A stretch of DNA of 64,000 bases from Oegoconia quadripuncta (Eukaryota > Arthropoda > Insecta > Lepidoptera > Autostichidae): contig OX438749.1 of assembly GCA_949316235.1 (NCBI GenBank), forward strand, positions 5,536,914 through 5,600,913, read 5' to 3'. This document shows, one piece after another, positions 11,058 through 20,525 of the stretch. Each line of letters starts with the position of its first letter. Position 1 is the first letter of the stretch. The notes under the pieces are model-generated. The model was not told where the DNA came from, did not search any database, and saw only the letters and a list, made by a program, of their open reading frames with translations. The position numbers and the translations under genes are program-made.

Positions 11058-12020
11058 TATATAAATAATGTACATACTTATAAATAATACGACATTTATG
11101 TGCTTTCTTCAGTAATATAAGCAGAGTGAGTGTCTGTGGGCGTGAGAATCGTCCACACAGATCACACAACGTGGGTGGTGAATGGTGACTATTATGCAAA
11201 TGTCAATAAGTTGGTAGCGAAATGCAAACATCGAAAAGAATATGCGAAATCACAACATTTGTCCTGTTCGACAGTTACATGGAATTTTAATTTTGTATAA
11301 AATATTCTTATGGCCCCGTTTTTACTAGGTTTGGCCTCTACTCAACAGTTTTGATTGTGACGTTCTATGACTATGTAGTCCGATGTCGGCCTCTGCATTT
11401 TTGATAATTGTCAAGTTTTTATAGATTTACCTACGTATAGTCAAAGAAAATATATGTGTATAGTCGTTTACTTTGATAAAATAACTTTGATAAAGTAACA
11501 AATTGTAAGAATTTCCTTGAACTATCTAAGTTTGTTAAAATTATTTTTATGCTATTTGGGAATTCAATTTTTTAATAACCGTCTTCCAAACAGGCGGAGA
11601 TTATAATTCGACTATATATTTATGTAGATATATTACGCTATATCTCCAACATAAAAGTTTATAAACCGATTTCAAGTTTTTTTCTTGTTTCAATGGGTGC
11701 TCACATGATCCCATAAAAATTTGGTAAAGTTCCGATGAGCTAAGTCGGTTGGATTGCAAATTTTTACAAACGATTCCACTAACAATATTTTATTTGCCTT
11801 AAGGTACGAGTATTATCTGATCATACACAAACTTTAGCCACCATATTAAGTTTTTGTTCTACGCTTGCGACATTAAAATAACTGTGTTCAGGATAATGAC
11901 GAAATAATAGCATGTGTGACTACTTATACGGAAGGTAGAGCTACCAACCGAAACTTCGACACTTCCTCGATAATACCAAATTGTGCAAATGTAGATAACA
12001 GATAACGAATGTTAAAATGA
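11058..12020. other. No gene recognised
   Basis: AT-rich with dense stops; nothing matched other parts of the window. Confidence 0.4.
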
Positions 12021-12335
12021 GCCTTAATCTACCTTATTGCTCACACTCCTTTTAGAGAGTTATCTGAGCGTCTGGTTGATGCATCGCACGATCTGAAGGT
12101 TGATCCATACTTTGGTCAAAGTATCAGTCTTGCTATACAGCGAGGCAATTTGGCTAGCCTTCTGGCCTGGGTACGATTCCACCAACCAGACTTAGGGCTA
12201 CGCTTCGACAACAATCTTACTTACATACTATCATCAGGCTGCAGATGCACTATAAATATATACACACTCATGCACACATACACACTCATATACACAAACA
12301 CTCATACACACACATACACAACAAATTAGTTTTTA
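12021..12335 (+). pseudogene. LINE ORF2 C-terminal remnant
   Basis: An open frame without an ATG (12021-12332) reads RELSERLVDASHD and then SISLAIQRGNLASLLAW. The phrase S-(I/L)-A-(I/V)-Q-R-G-N-A-A-S recalls the C-terminal part of several insect non-LTR ORF2 proteins. Its last ~30 codons run into a degenerate ACACAC/CATACA repeat (12255-12325). RT and endonuclease are absent. It could belong to any of several LINE clades. Confidence 0.4.
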
Positions 12336-12411
12336 CATTCATTCTTATTTTATAAATAGCATAATATTAACCTATTTCACCTTCACCTTAATTGGACAAA
12401 TATTTGACATT

Positions 12412-12525
12412 TAGTTATGGAAGAGCAGAACCTCCTAACACAGGTATTTTATACTTAAAAGGAGACCCCCGATCATTGATTGTTATATTAAGGTACTGAA
12501 ATAAACATTTTTCATTTTCATTTTC
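12412..12525 (+). mobile_element. LINE 3' end (GGAAGAGC family) with TTTTCA tail
   Basis: TTATGGAAGAGCAGAACC, an ACAGGTATTTTATACTTA block and AAATAAACATTTTTCATTTT then CATTTTCAT. A second copy at 47399-47516 shares GGAAGAGC, ACAGGTAT and GTATACTTA-like blocks. The simple-repeat tail suggests target-primed insertion. Confidence 0.5.
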
Positions 12526-12579
12526 ATACTGTACAGGTCCACTGTTGGGTACATTCACACATCCAATCACACTTCATCA

Positions 12580-12612
12580 CGCATGACGTATAACTCTTGT
12601 ATACGTCATGCG
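12580..12612. repeat. Perfect 13-bp hairpin, 7-nt loop
   Basis: CGCATGACGTATA at 12580-12592 and its exact inverse at 12600-12612, separated by ACTCTTG. It contains TGACGTA. It lies ~100 bp upstream of the foldback at 12717 and may be part of the same element or the end of another. Confidence 0.7.
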
Positions 12613-12716
12613 TAAAAATTCCCGTAGTACTACCAAGCGATCCAGTAGCACCACGGGAAATAAACATCCCACTCGCCATACACTGTCCGCCATTGCATAC
12701 TTTTCAATGTACACCA

Positions 12717-13036
12717 AATTTCAAAATACAAGTGCACACTGGTACTATAAAATCATTTTCTCTTGAATTAAGTTATACATCGAAATTCTGTTCTATCCAC
12801 TATCTAGAGAATTACTGACAGTGTATTGTACTAAATCTTGATAGTTTCTACGCCGTTTTTTTTAATTGATATTTCTACTCATATACTGATATTAGAAACT
12901 ATCAAGATTTAGTACAATGCTATGTCGGTAATTCTCTAGGTAGTGGATAGAACAGAATTTCGATATTTATCTTAATTCAAGAGAAAATGATTTTATAGTA
13001 CCAGTGGCGCTAGTGTGCACTTGTATTTTGCGAAAT
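12717..13036. repeat. Foldback element with ~135-bp inverted arms
   Basis: Left arm 12717-12850 and right arm 12893-13036 are imperfect inverse copies, both containing AAAATACAAGTGCACACT, TTTTCTCTTGAATTAAG (right arm inverted) and ACTATCAAGATTTAGTACAA (left arm inverted). The spacer is 42 bp. The right arm has extra bases (GCGCTAG) missing on the left. No clear TSD. Probably a foldback MITE of unknown class. Confidence 0.75.
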
Positions 13037-13660
13037 CCCTCTTAAACGTTTTAAAAAGGCTTTTTGTAGCTGACTGTACATAGTTAACTCAGATTTTCAT
13101 GGTCGTGCGAGTCGACGACAAAAATATTAGGTAAAATCGAATGGTGCCAAGTCGCACGATCGTGCGAGACTTTATCGTGCGAGATGACGAACAACCCGAG
13201 CTCTATACTTAATTTAAGCTTATTAAATCATTATAGTGATCTAGCTAAATTCCAGAGTGACTTTATTTACTCTTTGTACCTATACGGTACAGTGACTTTT
13301 AAAACAAATTGTATAATTGTAATTTTCACTGTAGTTCCACTTCTAAATAAAACGTCCTTATTGCTGTTTTGTATAATCATTATTAGTGGCATAAATATGT
13401 TATTTTTATAACATTATAAGTCTCATTGTGTATTTATTTATGCAGACGAACAGTTGGGTGAATAGCGGGTTATAAAATAAGTTATTTAGTTTTTAATATA
13501 TTCGTTGATCGAATAGGAAATTGTTTTAAACGGTAAAGCCCTGACCCCCACGAGTAATAGGTTTAAATATAGATATTAAAATTAATGGAAAGCCATTAAG
13601 TGAAACAGTACTGTACCTACTACTTTAATTAAAGCCTTGGTGTTGTGTTTCGGCACATAA
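13037..13660. other. No gene recognised
   Basis: 13100-13185 has several TCGTGCGAG repeats in both orientations; otherwise AT-rich and without coding signal. Confidence 0.4.
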
Positions 13661-13664
13661 AAAG

Positions 13665-13910
13665 AATTGTAAATTCCAATTGGGGGGATCCGGGTTCGAT
13701 TCCCAAGCAGGCCATTGGTTGGCAACTCATTGGTACATACCAATGAGTTTTTAAATTTAATTACTTATGTGCATTAATCCGACTGCTCTTCAACGGTGAA
13801 GGAAAACATCGTGAGCAAACCTGCATGTCTGAGATATAAACATTCAAAGGCATGTGAAGTCACCAACCCGCATTATGCCAGCGTGGTGAATATGAATGCA
13901 CCTCTATGCA
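13665..13910 (+). mobile_element. SINE family C, degraded
   Basis: Box B GGTTCGATTCC at ~13691, then CCAAGCAGGCCAT, AACGGTGAAGGAAAACATCG and a CCAACCCGCATTATGCCAGC block. The box A region and the GATGATG end are lost. A small inverted duplication of ATTGGTACATACCAATGAG sits in the middle. Confidence 0.65.
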
Positions 13911-14860
13911 CAGTCCGGTTAAACGATACGTGTAGAAGTATGTAAGCAAATATTTATACAATATATCAATATAGTTATATATAATATATAATTATATCTA
14001 ACAATATGTCACACACCGTTATATTGCTACAGAACAGAAATAGCCTGACCTTTATATCCAAAATAAATGTAAATTAAGATCTAATTATCTAGGGTAGTGA
14101 CCTTCTAGCTTGGGTCACTGCTCCGTTTATAGATTCTATTTTATAGGCAATCACAACACTTACGTGCTCGTATCTACAAGTCAACTGCTGGATTCATCCA
14201 ATACTTTTGCATTGCTTTCAAGGGATGGCTAGTCCAATCAATGGCGGCAAATTTTCTATGGAGACACACAACCCGTCGTCAGGCGCTTAGCCCAAAAATG
14301 AGCTTGTATTCTTGTATTCGCCCTTGGTTAATCACCTTCAGTATGGTTGTTCAGGCCGTCAAACTGAGCATCTTTCACTATGGGACTAACTTCGAAATCG
14401 AGAAAAAAAACAGTATTGAAACTTTTGTATGAAACAGTTGATTTGTTTTTCTCGATTTCAGCGTTAGTATCATAGAGGAAATTGTTCATTTTGATGGTCA
14501 TTGTTTATCCTAGTCTTTACCATAATATCTATATTCTGTTCATTTATCAATTCTATATCCTATGGCAATTGTTTACTGTTTTCTTTTCCTCGTTTCCACT
14601 ACCTACAAACCAGTGAACTCTCCCACATTATACTGGCGAGATGAATCATATCACCTATAAAGCGAGTTGACCGTTACGAGTCGTGTGCTGTGAAACATTG
14701 ACGATGTGGAACGTCGCTTTATTGACCAATTGTTTACGCAAAAATGACTATAGACATGACCATTGGTGTTTAGTTTTAGTTGTCTTCAATTTATTTGATG
14801 TCCACACTAGCGGTAACCTGTGTCATATTATCATAAAAAATAGTACCTAAGTCGCGATTT
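13911..14860. other. No gene; one short inverted repeat
   Basis: GAAATCGAGAAAAA near 14394 recurs exactly inverted near 14447, about 50 bp apart; possibly a decayed MITE. The frame 14241-14432 (+) has no recognisable domain. Confidence 0.35.
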
Positions 14861-14868
14861 ATATTTAA

Positions 14869-15098
14869 CAGTGGCGTACCCTCCATACAGGCAGAAAGGC
14901 CGTGCCTACCCTAGAAAAATGGTAAGCTTTCCTCGAAATGCAATGTCGAGACATCTGATTAATACAGATGTGACATATTCTTAACAGTCGCGAGATTCCT
15001 GTAGGAGTAAGTTATTATTTTGTAGTTGTGTTTTTTCTCATTAAATAGTATTTTTTTTCATTCTGCCTACCTTTGACAAAACGCTGTGCACACCACTG
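14869..15098. mobile_element. hAT-like MITE with perfect 8-bp TSD
   Basis: Begins CAGTGGCGT and ends with the inverse of CAGTGGTGT. It is flanked on both sides by ATATTTAA (14861-14868 and 15099-15106), an exact 8-bp duplication as made by hAT transposases. The length is 230 bp with no ORF, so it is nonautonomous. The perfect TSD suggests a fairly recent insertion. Confidence 0.8.
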
Positions 15099-15355
15099 AT
15101 ATTTAACTAGGTTTCGGCCCGCGACTCGTCCATGAGTATGTCGAAAATTACTGTGAAACATAACAAAAGGAAACAATTATAGAGCGTTTTTAGATAAGGC
15201 TAGCGCCATCTAACATTTTTTAATGATCGCCATCGCATAGAGTTATTTTAAAGATTTCATGGCTTTAGAAAATAATATAAAAAATGCTGAAATAGAACAG
15301 AAGAAGCGAAAGGCTGTGTGGATATTCGTTACTGCAACAACGAACGCCGCGCGAA

Positions 15356-15905
15356 GAAACAATAGGTACGCGTACAAAAAGTAAGCGTAATCTGCCGCGA
15401 ATGAACAATAGGTACCTGTACAAAAATAAGCGTAATCTGCCGCGAAGGAACAATAGGTGCCTATACAAAAAGTAAGCGAAACTTGCCGCGAAGGAACAGT
15501 AGGTACCTTTACAAAAAGTAAACGTAATCTGCCGCCATGAAACAGTAGGTATCTACCTGTACAAAAAGTAAGCGTAATCCGTCGCGGAGAACGCATAGGT
15601 ACCTGTAAATAAAGTAAGCGTAATCTGCTGCGAAGAAACAATTGACGACCGATTGGTGTAGTGGATAGTGACCCTGTCAGCGAAACCAACGGTTGGGGGT
15701 TCGAACCCCACGAGGGGTAAATGTTTGTGTGATGAACACAAATATTTATTCCAGAGTCATGGATGGTTATATAAATATTTATGTATGTTTATGGGTTTGC
15801 TTAGTTTGGGACTAGATGATTGGTGTAAGTGTCTGAAATATGTATTTATTTATAATAGGTCGCTATACAAAATGTAAGCATAATCTGCCGCTAAGAAACA
15901 ACAAC
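15356..15905 (+). repeat. 46-bp minisatellite split by a SINE
   Basis: Units beginning GAACAATAGGTACCTGTAC and ending ATCTGCCGCGAA start at ~15356, 15403, 15448, 15494, 15539, 15588 and 15634 (period 45-49 bp). The seventh is interrupted at 15644 by SINE A and resumes at ~15856 with AATAGGTCGCTATACAAAAT. Since 46 is not a multiple of 3, the minus-strand frame across it (15243-15689) shows shifted peptide repeats and is not a gene. Confidence 0.85.
15644..15855 (+). mobile_element. SINE family A inserted in a minisatellite
   Basis: GACGACCGATTGGTGTAGTG, box B GGTTCGAACCC, body GGGACTAGATGATTGGTGTA and a TTTATTTATAA tail. The ATCTAGTATCCAT segment is deleted relative to 7973 and 52008. Minisatellite sequence lies on both sides. 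Confidence 0.85.
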
Positions 15906-15976
15906 AACAACAGTTATTGCTGTTACTAGGAGGCTATGGGCTGTTATTTTAAAAATGTCTAGGGTTAAGAAAAGCT

Positions 15977-16300
15977 CGCGAGAAGGCGCGCGTGGTGTTC
16001 CCACGCGCCTTCTTGAGGTGGCTGGACCAGGAGATTCCTCCCTGCTCCAGCCTATAGGAGGGCCCGCCGCCGCCGTTGCTCTGGCGGCGGGCGCCGCGCT
16101 GGCGTGGCTGCGGACGATTACCGAGGGGTACCCGTGGCTACGCCGTTTCGGTGCGCGCGGAGGAACACCGGTGGGTTTTTAGTGGGTAGGACCGCTCCCG
16201 TCTGGAGCGGTGAGTCCCACATATCCTCGCCGCTGACCCCCGTCAGCGGAGGGTCGAACGCGTAAATGTGATTTCCCCCCGTCAAAAAAAAAAAAAAAAA
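15977..16300 (+). mobile_element. GC-rich LINE 3' end (R1-like) with poly(A) and TSD
   Basis: Sharply GC-rich against AT-rich surroundings, with a 17-nt poly(A) at 16284-16300. It is flanked by GGGTTAAGAAAAGCT (15962-15976) and GGGTTAAGAGAAGCT (16301-16315), a 15-bp TSD with one mismatch. An ORF end (stop near 16180) is followed by GGTGGGTTTTTAGTGGGTAG and paired CCGCTCCC/GGAGCGG and CCGCTGAC/GTCAGCGG stems. Related 3' ends (GTTTTAGTGGGTAT) occur inverted at 20105 and 22165. The 3' UTR style suggests an R1-clade LINE; a derived SINE is possible. Confidence 0.65.
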
Positions 16301-16418
16301 GGGTTAAGAGAAGCTGTGTAAAGTTCTGTCGTATAGTGGGAGAGTAGGCCATATAACATATACTTACATTTTATTTGGCATACAATAATTAATTTAGAGT
16401 CTACTCGTATCCTAACGG

Positions 16419-16750
16419 TTTTTTTTTTTTTTATGCATAACGGGTTGGTACTTGACCTCAATCACACCTGATGTTAAGTGAAGATGAGAAGATGGAAGCG
16501 TACTGACCCGGAAACCCCAACACATTTGGGGGACTGGCTATCTTATCTCTGACAACCGGAACACGACAATGTTATTAACATTGCTGCTTGGCGGCAGATT
16601 TAGATAAGATGGTGGTAGCTAGCCAGGCGGACATTTAAAATGCCCTACCACCATCCAAACCGAGTACTTAAACATGTACCCCGCTGGGGATCGAACCCGC
16701 GACCTCGGAATCGTAAACCCAATGTTGTTTACATTGAGCCACGGAGGCGG
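16419..16750 (-). mobile_element. SINE family B, full length
   Basis: On the minus strand: CCGCCTCCGTGGCTCAATGT (box A region), box B GGTTCGATCCC, the AAGTACTCGGTTTGGATGG block, CTTATCTAAATCTGCCGCC, GGGGTTTCCGGGTCAGTACG and a TTGAGGTCAAGTACCAACCC end with an A-run tail. Clearly homologous to 22933 and 55086. Confidence 0.85.
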
Positions 16751-16769
16751 AGGCGGAGGCGGAGGCGGA
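16744..16769. repeat. GGAGGC microsatellite at the SINE B start
   Basis: The terminal CGGAGGCGG of the SINE head is expanded into about four tandem GGAGGC units, a replication-slippage or template-jump product not seen in other copies. Confidence 0.7.
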
Positions 16770-17516
16770 CGGTAAACATAATAGGTAGATTTCTAAAGCA
16801 TACTTTGGTGCTCATAAATTTTATAAGTACTCGAAGTTATAGCAAAGTTAAAGCTCATTGCTTTTCGGTATTGTTCCCTAGGGTACACTAATTTTAAACT
16901 AATACCTTTCTACAAGTACATGATATACTCGTAAAAGAAAATGTTACTACCATGGAGCATAATATAAGACTACTTAGTGTTGTTTGGAGAGTTTTAGTAA
17001 CTAGCTGAATAAGTATTTCCGACTCGACGTCGCGTCTCGGTAGGAGACGGCCGAAGTTGGTCGTATGAAATGTTAAAATATAAGACTAGTATAACCACGC
17101 GACTCCGACCGCGTGGAATTTTATTTTTATTATAATTTAAAATTTGTTTACCTACCTACTTTTTAACTCTCGACGACATACAAACGACGGTTATTATGTT
17201 GTGACGGTGTTGTGTGTGTGTCCAGTCTTTGTGCGGGTATCTCGGTAATGCACGAACCGGACGAGCATGCCCAATCAAAAGCGAACGACTCAATAATAGC
17301 ACCCCTGGAGACATTTTCAACCTCTACTTTTAATTTTATATCTTTATTTAGTTTTAAATATATGGATAATTAAATCTTTTAGTTAACCCCTTAACATATA
17401 GAATTTACTACCTAAATATATTCGTACCACGTATTCTCTATATCCAGCCGGACAGATAGAGTTTTATTTTAATGGTACCTATGAAGTGTGAATGGATTAA
17501 AGTATAAATACTTTTG
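16770..17516. other. No gene recognised
   Basis: 17015-17060 and 17160-17280 are less AT-rich (several CGs), but no open frame, repeat or splice structure could be supported. Confidence 0.4.
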
Positions 17517-17815
17517 ACCGCGTCCGTGGCGTAATGTAAACAACATAAGGTTTACATAACGGAGGTCCCAGGTTCGATTACCAGCCGGGTATATATTTAG
17601 TACTCAGTTTGGTAGGGCATTTTTACATGGCCGCCTGATCACCTACCTCCATCTTATCTAGATAAGTCTGCTACCAGGCAGCAATATTGATAGCATTGTT
17701 GTTTTCCTGTTGATGTAGATAAGGTTACCAGTCCCCCAAATATGGCGAAGGTTCCAGGTGAGTGCGCGTACACCTTCGGCCTCATCTCACTTAACATCCA
17801 AGTGTGATAATAAAA
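17517..17815 (+). mobile_element. SINE family B
   Basis: ACCGCGTCCGTGGCGTAATG, box B GGTTCGATTAC, CTTATCTAGATAAGTCTGC, AAGGTTCCAGGTGAGTGCG and a GTGTGATAATAAAAAAAA tail. Diverged, with an altered box B, so it is likely an old and silent copy. Confidence 0.75.
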
Positions 17816-18109
17816 AAAACTTACTATGTAGGTACCTTGAACTTCGCCAGATATTATCTATCCTCCAATATATTGTACGCTAAAGCCAACTAATTGATTT
17901 ATGTGATTTGAATATTCAATTAGTGGCCTAAAACTGTCTAATTTAATTAAATTAGGTACAATAAAAATGTAAACACTTCGTTTTGCATATTTATAGTAGG
18001 TAATAAAATCAACAACACTTCAACACGAATTTCTATTTCCTGTCAAGTAGGGTTGGCCTAATTAAGTTTGGCAGAGAGGCCAAGAGCCTAAAACTAGTAT
18101 AAATATTAA

Positions 18110-18329
18110 TAATAAATAAATATTTCGGACACTTACACCAATCATCTAGTCCAGCAATCTAATCCACCAAGCAAAGCTTATGCTATGGATACTAGATAAC
18201 GGATAAACATCCATGACTCGGGAATAAATGTTCGTATTCATCACACAAACATTTACCACTCGCGGGATTCGAATCCGCAACCGTTGGTTTCGCTGACAGG
18301 GTCACTATCCACTACACCAACCGGTCGTC
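18110..18329 (-). mobile_element. SINE family A
   Basis: On the minus strand: GACGACCGGTTGGTGTAGTG, box B GGATTCGAATCC, ACATTTATTCCCGAG-like body, ATCTAGTATCCATAGCATA and the GATGATTGGTGTAAGTGTCC end with a TTTATT tail. It stops 10 bp before the MITE at 18340. Confidence 0.85.
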
Positions 18330-18339
18330 AAAGTATCTA

Positions 18340-18825
18340 TACAGGGTAAAAGGTAAAACGATAGAATCCTTTTAAGATATGATAGTAAATTAATAAATTG
18401 GACATACACACAGCGCCATTTAGTTCCACAATAAGCAACTTAGACTCGATATGCAATAAATACATCCCTATGAAATGGTGGCGAAGAGATTGTAAGATAT
18501 TATTTTTTTTAGCATTATTTTCTTGGAATAATTTTTTACAGCGGTCACTCTCATTAAGTTTTTATTTTTAATTTTTACGTTACACGTAGATTGGCAAAAA
18601 AGGTAATTTTATATGCATTAGCATGATCTTAGGTGACACAATTAAAAAAATCTGCTTTTAAAGGTATTTATTTTTGTTTAAATTTTGAGAGGTCAAGACA
18701 GTTTGAAAAATACAAAAAAAAATATCTTACAAACTTATCTTTTCGCCACCATAGGGATGTATTTATTGCAAATCGGGTCTACTACTAACTTAAAAGGAAT
18801 CTATCGTTTTACCTTTCACCTTGTA
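18340..18825. mobile_element. Long-TIR MITE with TA flanks
   Basis: Left TACAGGGTAAAAGGTAAAAC and right (inverted) TACAAGGTGAAAGGTAAAAC, both continuing through CGATAGA, CCTTTTAAG, GCAATAAATACATCCCTAT and TGGTGGCGAA to a T-run. The arms reach ~130 bp. TA occurs on both sides (18338-18339, 18826-18827), fitting Tc1/mariner. About 57 bp of extra sequence (~18385-18442), including a SINE A fragment with ACACACAGCGCCATTTAGTT, interrupts the left arm only. Confidence 0.7.
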
Positions 18826-18827
18826 TA

Positions 18828-20104
18828 AACTCATTGGAATGATATTGGTTATGCTTTTGTCTACCATGTCCGAGCTAGTGCACCTAGCAGCAGTTGCACA
18901 CTGCTTCGGAAAGATAATTACTCTGTGGGAAAAAAAGAAGCCCAAGAAACCCTGGAATACCTCTGAAATTTAGTTCGTTCGTAGTCCTCTATAAAAATAG
19001 GTTTTAGTTCAACATCCATGCTTATTTTGATACATATAAATTGAAAATTTTAGAAAACCCCCGAGCAAATCCAGATAAACAAGACCAGCTGAAGCTAAAT
19101 ATTTAAGAAGCTAAGAAATATTGAGATACATCCGGACAAAGACGACACACAAAACGCAGACAAATAAGTAACACCTATGATTTTTAAAAATACACGTAGA
19201 ATGCAGCCTAGTTATAGCCTAGTACCTAAAGGCCTAGTATCCATGCAGAGAATAAACGAACGTAGCTCAAACGAAAAGAAAGGATCTCAGGCTGAGATTC
19301 TCAGCGCGAGATTCGACTTCAAAAGGAGAAGGTTCGTTTTTTTTTGTTTTTACTTCTAATAATTTGTGCATTCTGAGTTTTGAAGATTAAAAGTAAAAGT
19401 AATACGTAGTTATTATTTCATTTCAATAATATAGTCAAACAGTTTTACAGCGTTATTAGCGTTCACGTCATTATTTCAAAATAATTATGGCAAATTAATT
19501 GACCCGCTATCCGGAGCGTTCGCTTCCTCAAACCTGCAATTTAGATGAGATCAACCGTGAGATAGGTGAGATGAGCGCATTATTAACCCTGAGATAAGAG
19601 AACAGTGAAGGCGAACCGGCGCCGATTTGCTTTACCGCAAAGATTGTCGGTTATTATTGTTAAGAGTCCGATGTTGTTCGCACAGTGCATTTTCCCAAAA
19701 TGCCCCAAAACTATAATAGACATTTTTTTTATTGGACTATCTGTTGACTTTGATTATTACTTCATTCGTTTTGTTCTATTTTATTGTATGTATTTTTTTA
19801 ATATTTTTTATTTGACATTGATTGAATTACTTAACTTATTTTTTATGTGTAATATCATTTATTTATTATTATTTAGTTTGACTTTTACTATTTACTCGAC
19901 TGCCCAAGGAAGGAGGGTAATGTTTTTTTACATTTTATTTTTACCTATAGATTGTATAATTAACGTATGTTACCAGGGATGATTATGCCACTATAACGTA
20001 GTCTCAACTTCATAAGAATACTCAAGCTAACACAAAGAACTATGGAGGTATGACGAGATCTGTAGAAGAAGGAAAGTCACCGACATAGTCGACATTACAC
20101 GGAA
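18828..20104. other. No gene; small repeat fragment at 19896-19940
   Basis: The 125-codon frame 19605-19982 (+) is T-rich and overlaps a fragment of the GACTGCCCAAG family (19896-19940), so it is not treated as a gene. Nothing else is recognised. Confidence 0.4.
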
Positions 20105-20170
20105 GGTATACCCACTAAAACCCCGCGGCAACCTTCCTCGGCGGTAGGGAGGGCTGGGTCGCGTAAGCGC
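20105..20170 (-). mobile_element. R1-like LINE 3' UTR fragment
   Basis: On the minus strand: CCGAGGAAGGTTGCCGCGGG then GTTTTAGTGGGTATACC. Matches the inverted copy at 22165 and the motif in the 15977 element. Confidence 0.5.
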
Positions 20171-20179
20171 CTTCTAGGT

Positions 20180-20525
20180 CCCCTCGACTTGGCGCCCTCT
20201 ACGTGGGGCACTGTTGCGTCTCACACCGCGATCAGTCAACGTATGACCTAATGAAGGTCCCGGGGATTTCGCTCGATGCATGCCGCTTCTACAGGTCGCT
20301 CTGGTAACTTAATGTGGGAGCTACGGGGCATAAAAGTTCTACAGTGGAGACCACGCAGCGGCAAGTACAGCATGGGCCATCCATCGGACATATGACCTCA
20401 TAAAGGTCACTGAAATTACTGGAAGTCGCTAGATGCATTCCGGTTCCAACTGGTTGCTTTGGTTCATATGTGTGTTCAGTCGTGGATATCCTACGGCTAT
20501 GAGGATGATGAAATATATTACTTTC
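20180..20525 (+). pseudogene. Two tandem RTE-like LINE ORF2 remnants
   Basis: Two related blocks in the same direction (20205-20310 and 20355-20525) each carry TATGACCTNATNAAGGTC, then a TCGCTNGATGCATNCCG block. The second ends GATATCCTACGGCTATGAGG then ATGATGAA, the usual end of this LINE type after the W-M-x-A-x-D-R-x-x-W region. Both lack RT and carry stops. They could be a tandem duplication or two insertions. Confidence 0.5.

Noticed and set aside
15356..15640. CRISPR array
   Set aside because: Units are contiguous ~46-bp tandem repeats with no unique spacers, in an animal genome.
15243..15689. 148-codon minus frame with repeated YLLFLRGRLRL-like phrases
   Set aside because: It is the translation of a 46-bp minisatellite in shifting frames and runs into a SINE.
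19605..19982. 125-codon hydrophobic frame as a membrane protein
   Set aside because: T-rich low-complexity DNA overlapping a repeat fragment; Phe/Ile/Leu/Tyr richness follows from base composition.
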